NCBI GenBank assembly: GCA_963555705.1
Contig: OY743172.1
Span: 19,839,446 to 19,903,445, forward strand
From: Ligustrum vulgare
Taxonomy: Eukaryota; Streptophyta; Magnoliopsida; Lamiales; Oleaceae
Reading direction: 5' to 3'
Length of the DNA stretch: 64,000 bases
The notes below the pieces were generated by a model. It saw only the letters and a program-made list of their open reading frames with translations. It made no database searches and was not told where the DNA came from. The stretch's first letter is position 1. Each line of letters starts with the position of its first letter. A program made the position numbers and the translations under genes. Below, piece after piece: positions 33,833-46,036 of the stretch.

Positions 33833-35604
33833 TGAGGTTCTCTTGACAAGGGTTTGAAACTAATGTAATCAGACTTCTGGAGTGAAATGTAGTCTAAGTT
33901 GAATACGATTATTGGTTTTTTGTTCTGTTTTTGAACACTTGCAGATTCAGTTGAATTATTAGGAAGTGTTTGCATAAAAATGGTAGAGTCAAGTTCAATG
34001 GATGGTATATCAAAAAAGCTGAGGCTGCATTGTGCAATGCATTGTATAATAAACCCAATATAAATGGGATTCTTCAAAAGCTCACGCTTTCAGATAAAGC
34101 ATCAGGTAGCAATTGTTGGGTTATTACATACCTGTGCCACTAAGAGTGTTTGTCTCGTCGGAGATGTTTTCCATGTTCAACTAACGTTCAAGCACGAAAC
34201 TAGCTGGGTTGATTTTTCTGCTTCTACAGGGTTGCGTGACTTTTTCGACGACGACGATATTAAACCAGTTATTGGAGGTCGAAGCCGGTCAGTGGTCGAC
34301 GTTGTTCTCCGATAGGTGGTCGATGGTCGCAGTTGTCTCCGATGGCTGAAAGAATGGTGATTGGAAGGCACAGTATCACTATCTTGCCGAGGAAGCCAAC
34401 TGAAGATGTCAAAAAGATTTACAATTATGGATAGAAATTACGTGCATCGCATGGGTGTGATACTAGTTATTATTATTCTTTTAAAAACAAGTTTTGAAAA
34501 CAACAAAAAAAATTATTGAAGCCCCTCGTTTTCCACGTTTTTTCTATACAAAAAAAAAAACAAGGGAAATTAGTAAATTACAAAATTTGCGGAAATTGCC
34601 TATGTTTTGGGTTTCATCGAGAGTTCAACTGGGTGGCGATTTTCTTCAAATTTGTTGGGTATGGATAATGGTCAATCTTCGCGGATTTATCCACTTCTTG
34701 GGACACAAATCGACCTAGAGAAGACGAAGTACTATTCACGTGATTTCCATATCTGCTGTGTATCGAGATTCTGGAACTACTTTGGGCTGTGATTAGGTTC
34801 CTCATCGGGTATTCTTTCTAACTTTGCTCCAATTTAGTTACTGGAGCTCTGGAAGCTCATTTGTTCCTATCTTGACTTTGAAACAGATTCAACTATGCTG
34901 ATGGAGTTGTAGCAGAATTGTGTTATTGGGATTTCTGTTTTCTGGCATGAATGGTTTGGTAAATTTAATTGGACTGATATTGATTGATTTGTGGGATTCT
35001 GTATTTCCATAAAATGTGTATTATCATTTTCACCAGTCTGAAAAAGGATAGATTTGTGTTTGAGACCGAGAACCATAATGGAATTGTGTTAAAAAGGATT
35101 GATTGGTGTTTAAACTCAGACGAGTTTACCTTCAACTTTCTATTTTCTTTTAAATGCTTGAGGAGAAGGATCGGAGATTGAGTGGGGATTGTGTTGAAAA
35201 TTTAGGATTTCTTAAGGTCAATTATTGTGGACGCGTAACGACGATAAAGAATTGGAGATACGCTAATCTGACAATAGATTTGAGACCAAATATGTAATTT
35301 TCTCATTAATGTGAATTTTTTTTATTTTTGTGATTTTTTAAAGTTTTTTTTTATGGATGTGTGGTTGAAAAAAGTTTGAAAAGTCAAAAATTATGAACTT
35401 GATTAAGAATGAATGATTGAGATTGAATTTGAAAAATTATGGTGATTTTTTTCCTTTACCAAACAACCTCTTAAGTTTATGCAATTTATATACGCACAAT
35501 TCAATCTCATTTCAAATTGTTTTATTATTATAAGATAAGATGGTGCTCTCCACAAATAGGCAACATGAAAATCTACAACTCCCATTGTAACACTACTTGA
35601 GGTC
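33833..35604. other. No gene recognised; may hold FAR1 gene 5' sequence
   Basis: A minus frame at 33840-34064 gives an Asn/Ser-rich peptide (DIPSIELDSTIF, NNSTESASVQKQ). It could be an N-terminal exon of the FAR1-related gene, but no match is recalled. The rest to 35300 is ordinary non-coding sequence. A MITE copy lies at 35325-35475. Confidence 0.3.
35325..35475. mobile_element. MITE copy related to 11094-11215
   Basis: It shares 'tggttgaaaa', 'gaaaagtcaaa', 'tgaacttga' and 'gagattgaat' with the 11.1-kb copy. It ends near 'accaaacaacctctt', a form common at the ends of the 'tttgg' MITEs in this window. Confidence 0.4.
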
Positions 35605-37753
35605 TGTAGCGATCGAGAAATTTCTGAATTTATAATAAATAAATATTTTATTTGCTAAAAATCGTGTCGTTATAATTTAACCAATTATTTAAAGTTCACG
35701 TACGTCGTTTAGCCAAGTTATAAAATTTTGACACGAAAATAATAGATTTTCAGTCCAACTTGATTTTACGTCCAATAAATTTAAAATCTATTTTTAAAAC
35801 CAATTTCATTTTTTATTCAAATTAAAATTCCCTGATAATCTTATTTCAAATTGGAGTTTATCATTCTATCAAAAACTACAAATTTTAAATTCATCATTTT
35901 ATCTTGACAATCATGATCATCATCCTATCAAATATTCACTTAAACAAGTCAATCTATCTACAGTTACAATTCGAAACCAAACCAAAGACTATCTATCCAA
36001 CCATTTTTAACTCCCATTTCGCGATCAGACTTTCTTCACGTCACCACCTCTGAATTCAGGTATCCTCAGCGATAAATTTCTGTTTCTTCATTATCACCAC
36101 CGTGACCAGCCTCCACCGAGACAACCCAACATGACCATGAACCATCGCCTGCAACTTTCATCCACCAATTCACTGTCATTCCCAAATCACTCACCATCAA
36201 CCAGACAAGCACTACTGCAATTACTCCGTTTTCCCCCAACCTAAAGCCGTCGCAGTCCACAACCAACACCAATGAAACCATCATCATCACCACCACGGCC
36301 AGCCCCATGCCTGCGGACTCCAAACCGCGAGCCACCCCTCACCGTAACCACCTCGACTGCACACCACACCCATTATACAAACTCCCCAAAACTCAAATCA
36401 AAAGCCCAAATATATAAATCCAAAATCCCAGGAACCTATTACATACCTCAACCACCGGTTTTCGTCGGAGAAACCCACGAGCTCCGCCTCGGTTGCCATG
36501 AAAAATTGCACCCAAACTCAGCCCAAAATACATTTTTTTCACTTGCCCATGCCAGTCCCGTCGTCGCCACGTCTCGGCGGCGTTAGCGCCGGCTTCGCCG
36601 CCGGAGGTGTGAACCGGAGAGAGAACTCTCCGCCCAGCTCCCCTCCCCTTTCTTCCTCTGTTGGCCGAATGCAGAGAGAGAGAGAGAGAGAGAGAGGTGA
36701 TATATGTTTTTGATTTTTGTAAAATTATATTTCAATCCCCCCAAGTTTCAAAATCATCTATTTAGTCCTAACCATGTTTTTTTTAAATGTTTTAAATTGC
36801 AACCCTTTGGTTTTAAAAATCTTTATTCCGGTCCCTGATTATTTTAAGCAGCGTTTTAATAAGTCCTTTAATTTTCAAAAAACTCTATTTTAGTCCCCAA
36901 ATTTTAAAATCATTCATTTTAAATCCAAACTTTAATTTTATTTCAAACTTTGAATTTCTAAAGACTAATTCAAATCTTATTTTATTTTGGCTAGACGAGA
37001 CGTACGGAAATCTAGAGAACTGAAATATATTTTCCCGCTCAACCACACTCGTAGAGAATTGAGGTAGACTCACCCCCATTAATTTGTTTACATTTGAATT
37101 GCATTAATTATATGCTTCATGTGACTTATGTGCATTTATTGCATAAGACGAGACAAAAATTTATATTTCTTATGAAATATTTGTGTTATGAGCATGCCAT
37201 AACTTATATGCGTGAGATGAGACGAGATTATGATTTTGTTATGCTTTGACATAACTTATGTGCATTTATTGCATGAGACGAGACTACCCACACCCTATGT
37301 TACGAAAGCTTATTATTTATGATGAAGTTGTCACTATATGATTGCATGTTTATGTGTTCAATTTTTATGTAAATTTATTAATCGACGATGAGTCTACTGA
37401 GTATTTCAATGAAATGCTCACTCATTTTTAACAACAATTGTAGATATCGGAAATGGAGGCGAATGATGGACAGGCTATGTCATTAATATTTGAATAATTA
37501 GATTTCACTATTGTTTCAGTTGAATAATCACATTTTGAGAAATGTTGAGATTTTGAACAATTATCTTTTATTTGAAATGTCTTAGCAAATATCATTTCAT
37601 CAAATTTGAGAATATTTGAAATTTATCAGTTTTGAATTTATTTAAATAAATCTTGCCAACTAGAAATGTTATTTTATTCCGCTTAATATTATTTTTAACA
37701 TTAGACGAGACGATGACGTGACGAGTCGGGTGATTAGAACCCGAGACGTCACA
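35605..37753. mobile_element. Solo LTR of an LTR retrotransposon (2149 bp)
   Basis: The segment starts TGTAGCGATCGAGAAATTTC, ends CCCGAGACGTCACA, and is flanked on both sides by AGGTC (35600-35604 and 37754-37758). TG...CA termini with an exact 5-bp duplication and no internal gag or pol identify a solo LTR. The inner part at 36000-36650 is GC-richer and carries an (AG)n run at 36670-36694. Three or more 'gacgagac' words occur near 37145, 37215 and 37270. Frames inside are not considered genes. The parental family was not identified; a large Ty3-type LTR is likely. Confidence 0.8.
36670..36694 (+). repeat. (AG)n microsatellite
   Basis: About twelve AG units in a row inside the solo LTR. Confidence 0.85.
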
Positions 37754-37758
37754 AGGTC

Positions 37759-38969
37759 ATTGTCCTCATCTTAAAGTAACGCGGAGACTAGAGTCTTTAA
37801 CTCCAAATTTTTTCTTCGTGGAACATACTGAGGACGAGACAATTTTTAGTCCCCAAGTCATACAAATCCATAATTAGAGAGTCTAGCTAATTGTTCCATA
37901 ATTTTTCGTACAACTTTGTAACGGAGGACTTCAATTGTTTCTACCCAAATGTGTACGAGCTTACGAGGTCTGTTGGTTTGTACACTTAACCAACCCTAAA
38001 TTTTTAATGTCTAGTATGGAGAAATTCCGAGCATTTTATGTTGAGAACAGTCAGTCTAATTTTACAGTTCGATACTACTACTTGATGACATTGTTTTGGA
38101 GCCGCCACAAACCTCTAGTGCTAAATATTCCCACCTCCCCAAAAAATAAATAAAAATCCAGAGCATTGAGAATACCTCCAAGATGACTTGACTTCACAGG
38201 TGGGGGGCACATAATCTCAATTAATTTTTCTATTTCAAGTTTAAATTGATTGCTATTTTAGTAGATTTTGAGAGAAAATAATGAAATGTATGGTTAAAAA
38301 GTTGTGAATCCTATGAAATGTGTAACTAAAATTAATTATTTACTTTGACTTGAATTAAAATCTTGTTTTTAATTTTTCTTAAATGAGGTGGAGGCTAAAT
38401 ATAAAATGAGATGATTTGCCAGCATGTAGCAGTTGACAACTTGACATGTAATAAATCCAAGCTCATACAACAAACATACATGGTTGATGGTTCCAACATT
38501 TGTCTTTCTTTCTTTATTTCTAAACATCCTTCAAATTCTCCCTCCCATTCTATGTCCATTTTCTGCGGGGAATTGGGAGGAAAAGAGAAACATATTTTCT
38601 TCCCTCTCGGCTCTCTCTCTCTCTCATCATACCCAAAAACATAGATTCTTCAAATGATTCAATTCTGAGGAATCATTCTTAGATTCTTGTTTTTTTTTTT
38701 TTTTTGGGATTAATTAATTATTATTGGCCATTCAACATTGTTTTGTTATTTGGTTCTTTGCTTTTATTCAAAGACCCATTGTTTATATTCTCGATTTCAA
38801 GCCTTAGATGGCTGATGTTGTTGATCTTATTATTGATAAAATACAAATGAAGAAATCAAAATTATCATAGTTTCTCTTGGCCTTTTAATGAAATCAAGCC
38901 AATGGGAATGATCTGCATTTGAAATTTCATAAGGGAATGCTGGACCACCTCGGATTTTTAAGGCATAAT
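37759..38969 (+). promoter_or_regulatory. Upstream region and probable leader of the kinase gene
   Basis: No protein was recognised here. The DNA includes a (CT)n stretch at 38611-38624 and a T tract at 38688-38706, both common in plant 5' leaders. An AT-rich 'ctaaatataaaatg' at 38396-38409 is a possible TATA region. The transcription start and any leader intron cannot be fixed. Confidence 0.35.
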
Positions 38970-40846
38970 ATGAATTGTTTTTCATGTTTCGCGTCCCATG
39001 AGAAGAAAGCTTCCAAGAGGTGTTGTGGCCGGATAAAAGGGCTACCGTCGCCTCCTCTGCCACCACAGCGCAGGCCACATACTCGAGCACCTCCACAGCG
39101 ACAGCCACGGCCAGGTAAATAGATTGCGTTTTCATAAAATAAGGTGAGCTCATTGAGCTAAGGCTGTGATTTACTATGACATAAATGCAATGGTGGTTAA
39201 TAAAAATTTAGCAAAATTTCATATTTGTTTGAGATTTGATCTGTATAAGTTAGTTTGATTCTTGTTAAGTCAGTTTTTTCGATAGAAGAACTGACACCAA
39301 CATGAAATTTTGCGAGTTCTTCCTTCTCAGCTAGAGAATTCTACATGTTTTTGTGCTTGCTTCATGCTATTCTTTTTCTTCCACAGAAAGGGTTCCAGTC
39401 CCAGAAAAAGCTAAAAATAATGGTGCTCCAAATAAAGAAGAAAACAAAAATGCATCCCTGACTTTCACCTTCAAGGAGCTGGCCGTGGCAACAAAGAATT
39501 TCCGGCCAGAATGTATGCTTGGTGAAGGTGGATTTGGACGCGTTTACAAGGGCTACCTTGAGAAAACAGGCCAGGTATTTGACAATTTGCAGCGCGTCGA
39601 GCCCGTTTGTTTAAGCTTAATAAGTTCACTTAATGCAGTAAACTTAGCACTTGTTTAGCTTTTTTCTTGATGTAAGTTCAGATTGTAGCTGTGAAGCAAC
39701 TTGACCGCAATGGATTGCAAGGAAACCGGGAATTTCTTGTAGAGGTTTTGATGCTGAGCCTTTTACACCACCATAACCTGGTAAATCTGATAGGATATTG
39801 TGCTGATGGAGAACAGAGACTTTTGGTATACGAGTATATGCAATTGGGATCTCTGGAAGACCATCTACTCGGTACTACATATTTCGCCTTTACTTATTTC
39901 ACAATTAGAAATTGTCACATCGCTATTTATAAACAATCGTTTAATAACGGTTTATTAGTTATAATAGTAGAATGCCATTGGACTAAAAACTTGCCAACTT
40001 CATTTTTCAGATCTTCCACCAGGGCGCGCTCCATTGAGTTGGCTCACAAGGATGAAAATAGCATTAAATGCTGCCAAAGGCCTGGAATATTTGCATGATA
40101 AAGCCAACCCACCTGTCATTTACCGCGATTTAAAATCCTCCAACATCTTGCTGGACAAGGATTTTAATGCAAAACTCTCGGATTTTGGTTTAGCCAAACT
40201 CGGACCTGTGGGTGATAAGTCATATGTATCTACACGGGTGATGGGAACATACGGTTATTGTGCTCCCGAATACCAAAGAACAGGCCAATTAACAGTGAAG
40301 TCAGATGTATATAGCTTTGGCGTTGTTTTCTTGGAGCTAATTACTGGAAGAAGAGTCATTGATAACACAAGGAAACGCGATGAACAAAATTTAGTAACCT
40401 GGGTAAGTTGTTTCATCTTTCCCTCGATTATCTGATTGAGTTTAACACTATATTAATCTGAGTAGTCTGATTTTTACCAGGTAGAACCCATTTTCAAGGA
40501 ACCAAGTAGATTCTCAGAATTGGTTGATCCACTGCTTCCAGAGGTCATCCCGAAGAAAAGCTTGAACCAAGCAGTTGGTGTTGCTGCTATGTGTCTTCAA
40601 CAAGATGCATCTGTTCGTCCTTTGATAAGCGATGTGGTCACTGCTCTCAGCTACCTTTGGGTTGGACCAGACACAGCAGTACTGGCTTCGCATATTGCGT
40701 CTCCATCTTCCTCTCCCCATCTGACAGGATCACCTGGGAATCATCAAAACGAGATTGCTGATACAGAACTAGAGAAACAAGCTGTAGACGACTTGGAATG
40801 GGGTGCGATTTCAAGGAATGCTAGACGATCGTGTTCTTCAGCATGA
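38970..40846 (+). CDS. PBL26: Receptor-like cytoplasmic kinase, subfamily VII, PBL26/PBL23 type (5 exons, 426 aa)
   Basis: A PBS1-like Ser/Thr kinase acting at the plasma membrane downstream of receptor kinases. Exons 38970-39114, 39387-39574, 39682-39871, 40011-40402 and 40481-40846 join in frame with GT-AG borders to 1281 nt. I chose the ATG giving MNCFSCF, whose Cys residues suit palmitoylation, over an in-frame ATG 51 nt upstream. A basic, Pro/Arg-rich linker follows. The kinase domain has [13 protein letters not shown] (K116), YRDLKSSN (catalytic D214), DFG (D232), the loop with [15 protein letters not shown], and SDVYSFGVV. The C-terminus ends [12 protein letters not shown], as in the PBL23-26 clade. 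No lesion is visible. A Copia element begins 220 bp after the stop. The choice of PBL26 rather than PBL23 rests on the neighbouring genes and on memory. Confidence 0.9.
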
Positions 40847-41061
40847 CTATTATTTTTCTGTTGTCCTGTCCTGCGTGAAATGGGAATTGATTTGTTTTCA
40901 ATTTTCGATGCGAGTTGAGCAGCTAGCCATGACTTGCTACTGAACTTAAATTTCGTAGAAACTGATAAAAAAAAATCAAATTTGTGTTCATTTAACTTTT
41001 GTATCGTCACTAATCAGCCTAATCTCCAAGGTCGATGAAAATTTGGACGGTGAAAAACCAT

Positions 41062-41066
41062 TACTT
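41062..41066 (+). repeat. Target site duplication of Copia 1, left copy (TACTT)
   Basis: TACTT precedes the 5' LTR and recurs at 46032-46036 after the 3' LTR. Confidence 0.85.
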
Positions 41067-41289
41067 TATTATGGAATGTGATTATAAGGAATCAGGATCC
41101 GTCATAAATCAAGGAAGTCATGCAAATCAAGATTCTCCAGGATAAACTATAATTGTTAGTTTCCTTGTATTATTACACTACCTTATGTATTGGTATCTTA
41201 CCTTAGTTAGGATTCCACAATGTATTATGTATACTGATGTATTTCATAAATATATTACTTAATACAAAATATATTTTCTTGTGTTTTTA
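41067..41289 (+). repeat. Copia 1 5' LTR (223 bp)
   Basis: It matches 45809-46031 over its full length with five differences. It ends directly before the primer-binding site. Confidence 0.92.
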
Positions 41290-41301
41290 TGGTATCAGAG
41301 C
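41290..41301 (+). promoter_or_regulatory. Copia 1 primer-binding site (initiator tRNA-Met)
   Basis: TGGTATCAGAGC directly follows the 5' LTR and is the standard complement to the 3' end of plant initiator tRNA-Met. Confidence 0.9.
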
Positions 41302-41549
41302 TTTTCTCTCTCACGAGACCTTGACTCTTCCTCGACTAGGGCTGCCGTCTTCAACCATTAACAGCAGTTTTTCATCCCTCTGGTGAAGGTACTCTCCAGT
41401 TTTTCATCCCTCTGCCCAAATTCCCAGTTCCTCCGTCTCCAGCACTGCAGTGAGTTGCTGCCCAGTTCACAGTCTTCTCCGTCCCCAGAATTGCAGTAAG
41501 TTGCTGCCCAGATTCATAGCACTTAGTTAGTGTCCTTGTTTGTTTCACC

Positions 41550-44500
41550 ATGTCAGGAGAAACCTTTGACCCACATGCTGCTACTACAGCCGTAAATCAA
41601 GAACTCGCTGCCAATAACGCTGTCCAACCAGGAAGTAATGTGGTGTCCCTGAATCCGGCAACCCACATTACACTGAAACTCACCGCATCAAATTATCACT
41701 CTTGGAAGGCTCAATTTTCTTCCTTACTGTTTGGCCTCGATTTATTTGGTTATGTTGATGGAACAGTTCCCTGTCCAGCTACCACCATCACCACCGGTCC
41801 TCCTACTGCTCCGGTTGTCACAAACAACCCCACCTTTCCCATTTGGAAGCGACAAGATCAGTTAATTCTTCACTCCATCTTGGCCTCAATCTCCGAACCT
41901 GTCATGCCTTTGGTCAGCTCCATCGCTACCAGTGCTACTGCTTGGACTCGTTTGCATCAGTACTTTGCTAAGCGCTCCAAGTCTCATATTATTCACCTAA
42001 AGGATAAGCTGTCTCGACTTCAACGTGGCACTCAGTCAGTTTCGGATTTTCTCCTTCAAATTAAAACTCTTTCCGATGAACTAAGCACTCTTGGTCACTC
42101 ACCGTCTGATGATGATTTACTCATCTACTACACTCGTGGCTTGGGATCAGATTACAAGGAAATCATAGCTGCTCTTCCCTGTCGTGATGACTCTATCCCA
42201 TTTGAGGAACTTTATGACAAAATTGTTGATCATGAAACCTACCTACGTGACTCAAGCTCCAACTCTTTCACTCCAGCTGGTGAACTCAATGTAACACAGC
42301 GTTCGTCTCGTACCTCCAATAACCGCGGCTCAATCCGTGGACGGGGCAACTTCGACGGTCGTGGTTCACGTAGCTCTTTGGACGGTTCCAGCCGTGGTTT
42401 TCCCGCCTCGAACCGCATAAATCAAGGAACGATCCAGGGTTTTTCGGCTTCATCAGATCGTCTGGTATGCCAATATTGTGATAGGAGTGGTCATGACGCC
42501 AAAAATTGTTGGGATCTCTTTCCAGAAAAACGACCTCCTCGTTTCAATCAGCGTCCATCAGTGAATCAAGCATCTGCCTCGCATTCATCTAACAATTGGC
42601 TAGTGGATTCTGGTGCCTCTCATCACATCACCAACGATATGTCCAATCTCTCCTTTGCACAACAATATGAGGGACCAGACGACATCATTCTAGGCGATGG
42701 CTCTCAGCATGGTATTCAGAATAAGGGTATCTTCTCCCTCCCTCCCTTTTCTCTTCAAAATGTTCTATTTGTTCCTTCCCTCAATAATAATATTATTTCT
42801 GTGTCTCAACTTACCAACTCACACAACACATCTGTTGAATTTTTTCCCACCTATTTTCTTGTCAAGGATCTTCGCACAGGGGAACCTTTCGTTAAGGGAC
42901 CAAATAGGAATGGTATCTACGTTTGGCCTAGAATTCGTCCATCCGCTCCGACTGTCAACAATCTTCAACTGTCTTCCTCCTCCATCTGGCATAGCAGATT
43001 GGGTCATCCAACCTCCAAGATCATTCAGCATCTATTGTTCACTGGTCTAATTACCAAGTCATTTAAATTTTCTTCTAATTTTTTGTGTCAATCTTGTCAG
43101 TCATGCAAGAGTCATAAACTCCCTTTTGGAGTGTCTAGTCTAGTTAGCAAGTGTCCTTTGGAAATTGTCTATTCCGATGTTTGGGGTCCAAGTCCAGTTA
43201 TCTCTAATGACAATTTTCGCTATTATTTAATTTTTGTGGATCATTATTCTAAATTCATTTGGTTTTATCCACTTCGATTAAAATCTGATGTCTCCATTAT
43301 TTTTCCTAAGTTCAAAGCTAAAGTAGAAAATTTTCTAGGCACCACAATTCGAACCCTGTACACTGATGGTGGGGGAGAATTCATTGCATTAAAATCCATG
43401 CTTGAATCCTTTGGCGTTGAACATCTCAGAACACCACCTCATACCCCTCAACACAATGGAGTATCTGAGCGTCGGCATCGCCATATCGTCAAAACCGGTC
43501 TCACACTTCTCCATCAATCCAATGTCCCGCAGTCCTATTAGCCCTATACCTTTCAAACTGCTGTGTACCTCATCAATCGTTTACCTACCTCGATCTTATC
43601 TCTTAAGTCGCCTCATCAAATGCTTCTCAAGTCTCCCCCATCCTACTCCAACCTTCGAACATTTGGGTGTCTCTGCTTCCCATGGTTAAAACCGTACAAT
43701 CATTCTAAGTTTGACCCCAAATCCATTCCTTGTGTCTTCCTAGGTTATGCACTCCAACAGTATGCATACCTCTGCCTTGACCCTGCCTCCGGTAAAATCT
43801 ACACCTCTCGTCATGTCACCTTCCATGAACATCACTTTCCTTTCTCTCAAACACCCGCCAGTGCATTGTCCCAAGTCTCCTCACCTAGCTCTCCTCCTTT
43901 CTTACCCGCCACCACTCCCATCTCCACTTCACCCCAGCCTCTTCGGCCAATCTCCCTACCCCATTCCCCGGTTGCTGTTTCAATTGACCACAGTGTGCCA
44001 CCCTCCAACCCCCTTCCTACTCGTCCCACGGTAGGTAAAGCTACCCCTACCTCATCTAACCCGCATGTCACACCAGTCCCAACCAGTCCGTTGCGTCCAC
44101 ACCTTCCAGTCCCATTAACTCTCCCGTCCCTCTTCATCCACTTCTGTCACTTCCCCGCAGCCTCCTATCCCAACTCGCACCATGACCACTCGCTCTATGA
44201 ATAACATCTACAAACCTAAAATCATCAACTCTACCATCACTCGTCACCCTCTACCAGAGTCTCTTGAACCCACTTGTGCATCCCAAGCCCTCAAGCTCCC
44301 ACCCTGGCGCTCTGCCATGGTTGAGGAACTCAATGCCCTATTCCGCAACCAGACCTGGTCTCTTGTTTCACCACCTTCATCCGCCAATGTTATTGGTTGC
44401 AAGTGGGTCTTTCGGCTCAAACGAAATCCTAATGGATCCATATCGAAATATAAGGCCCGGTTTGTGACAAAAGGCTTTCATCAACGTCCGGGTATTGAAT

Positions 44501-45887
44501 ATCACAATACCTTCAGTCCTGTTGTCAAACCTACCACCATTCGGGTCGTCCTCACCCTAGCCATCTCGTCAAATTGGTTAATTCGAAAACTTGATGTCAA
44601 CAATGCCTTTTTGCATGGACAGCTGCATGAGGAGGTCTATATGTCTCAACCTCCTGGTTTTATCAGCACATCCCATCCTCATCATGTCTGTAAATTGCAC
44701 AAAGCCATCTATGGCCTCAAACAAGCACCACGTTCCTGGTACAATGCCCTTAAGTCCTTCCTTCTATCATTTGGGTTCCTCAACTCTGCTAGTGACACCT
44801 CACTATTTCTCTACTTCACCAGCCAAGTTACCATGTTTGTTCTTGTTTATGTTGACGATATCCTGGTCACTGGCAATGATCCCACTGCGGTTCAAACCTT
44901 TATCCTGGCCTTGTCCACTCAGTTCTCCATTAAGGATCTAGGTCCCTTACACTTCTTCCTCAGCATTGAAGTTCTTCCTTCCCCTCGTGGTCTTCTTCTA
45001 ACACAACATAAGTATATCCGTGATCTTCTCACTCGAACAAATATGACAGGAGCCAAGGAATTTTCTACTCCTATGTCATCTTCCGCTCCTCTAGTCCTTG
45101 ACGATGGTTCCCCCCATGCGATCCTACCTTGTACCGTCAAACTTTACGCACTCTTCAATACTTGTCCCTCACACGTCCTGACATCTCATTTGCAGTAAAT
45201 AAACTATCCCAGTTCATGCACAAGCCCACTGAAATTCACTGGTGTGCAGTCAAACGTGTCCTTCGTTACCTAAAATCCTCCATCTTTCATGGTTTGTTCA
45301 TTCACAAGTCCTCTCAAATCCAACTATCTGCCTTCACTGATGCTGATTGGGTTGGAAACTGTGATGATCGAACCTCAACATCTGCCTTTATAGTATATCT
45401 GGATGGTAATCCTGTGTCTTGGTGCTCTAAGAAACAAAAGACCGTTGCTCAGTCCTCTATTGAGGCTGAATATCGTTCTCTTGCTTCTTGCGCATCTGAA
45501 GTTCTTTGGCTTTGTAATTTACTAAAAGAACTTCGCGTCTCTTTGTCCTCTAAACCTTCCATTTTCTGTGATAACTTTGGTGCTACTTATCTTTCTGTCA
45601 ATCCAGTCTTCCATTCACGCATGAAACATATTGCTATTGATTATCATTTTGTGCGAAATCATGTGTCTTCAAGGTCCTTCTCTGTCTCCTACATCTCCTC
45701 CAAAGATCAGCTTGCAGATATCCTAACCAAGCCATTGTCTACTACTGCATTTCGTCGTCTGTGTTCCAAGATCGGACTCTCCAATGGGAGCTCCGTCTTG
45801 CGGGGGCATATTATGGAATGTGATTATAAGGAATCAGGATCCGCCAAAAATCAAGGAAGTCATGCAAATCAAGATTCTCCAGGATAA
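41550..45887 (+). pseudogene. Copia 1 gag-pol polyprotein, three lesions
   Basis: The frame opens at 41550 with the gag domain (LTASNYHSWKAQFSSLLFG, then LKDKLSRLQRGTQSVSDFL) and a zinc knuckle (CQYCDRSGHDAKNC, about residue 310). The protease follows (WLVDSGASHH, about residue 350), then the integrase finger (HSRLGHP...CQSCQSC) and core (YSDVWGP, LYTDGGGEF, NGVSERRHR). A TAG at 43539-43541 replaces what is normally a Trp codon, and the same frame goes on to 44204. A frameshift in the linker leads to the reverse transcriptase (44182-45198: WVFRLKRNPNGS, DVNNAFLHGQL, VYVDDILVTG). A second frameshift near 45125 leads to the RNase H part (ADWVGNCDDRTSTS, SSIEAEYRSLA, DQLADILTKPL). The product is therefore not functional as it stands, though all domains are still clear. 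Confidence 0.92.
45799..45808 (+). promoter_or_regulatory. Copia 1 polypurine tract
   Basis: The bases 'tgcgggggca' directly precede the 3' LTR; the G run is the likely plus-strand primer. Confidence 0.7.
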
Positions 45888-46031
45888 ACTATAATTGCTA
45901 GTTTCCTTGTATTATTACACTACCTTATGTATTGGTATCTTACCTTAGTTAGGATTCCACAATGTATTATATATACTGATGTATTTCATAAATATATTAC
46001 TTAATACAAAATATATTTTCTTATGTTTTTA
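45809..46031 (+). repeat. Copia 1 3' LTR (223 bp)
   Basis: Second LTR copy, same length as the first. TACTT follows at 46032-46036. Confidence 0.92.
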
Positions 46032-46036
46032 TACTT

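Larger units (their letters stand above)
41067..46031 (+). mobile_element. Copia 1: Ty1/copia retrotransposon with TA...TA termini
   Basis: A 4965-bp element with two 223-bp LTRs, a TGGTATCAGAGC primer site, a gag-pol gene, a purine tract and a TACTT duplication. The LTRs begin TATTATGG and end GTTTTTA, so the usual TG...CA is replaced by TA...TA. The two LTRs differ at five positions by my count, about 98% identity. The protein type (a UBN2-like gag and RE1-like pol) fits the Ale/RE group. One stop and two frameshifts interrupt the gene. It lies 220 bp downstream of the kinase stop codon. Confidence 0.9.

Noticed and set aside
36272..36713. Frames of 71-104 codons with Pro/Ser-rich peptides
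   Set aside because: Inside the solo LTR and without conserved motifs.
43539..43541. Possible read-through stop regulating Copia 1 pol
   Set aside because: The stop lies inside integrase at a normal Trp position, not between gag and pol, so decay is simpler.
43847..44137. Minus-strand Gly-rich frame inside Copia 1
   Set aside because: It is the complement of the Pro/Ser-rich linker of the gag-pol gene.
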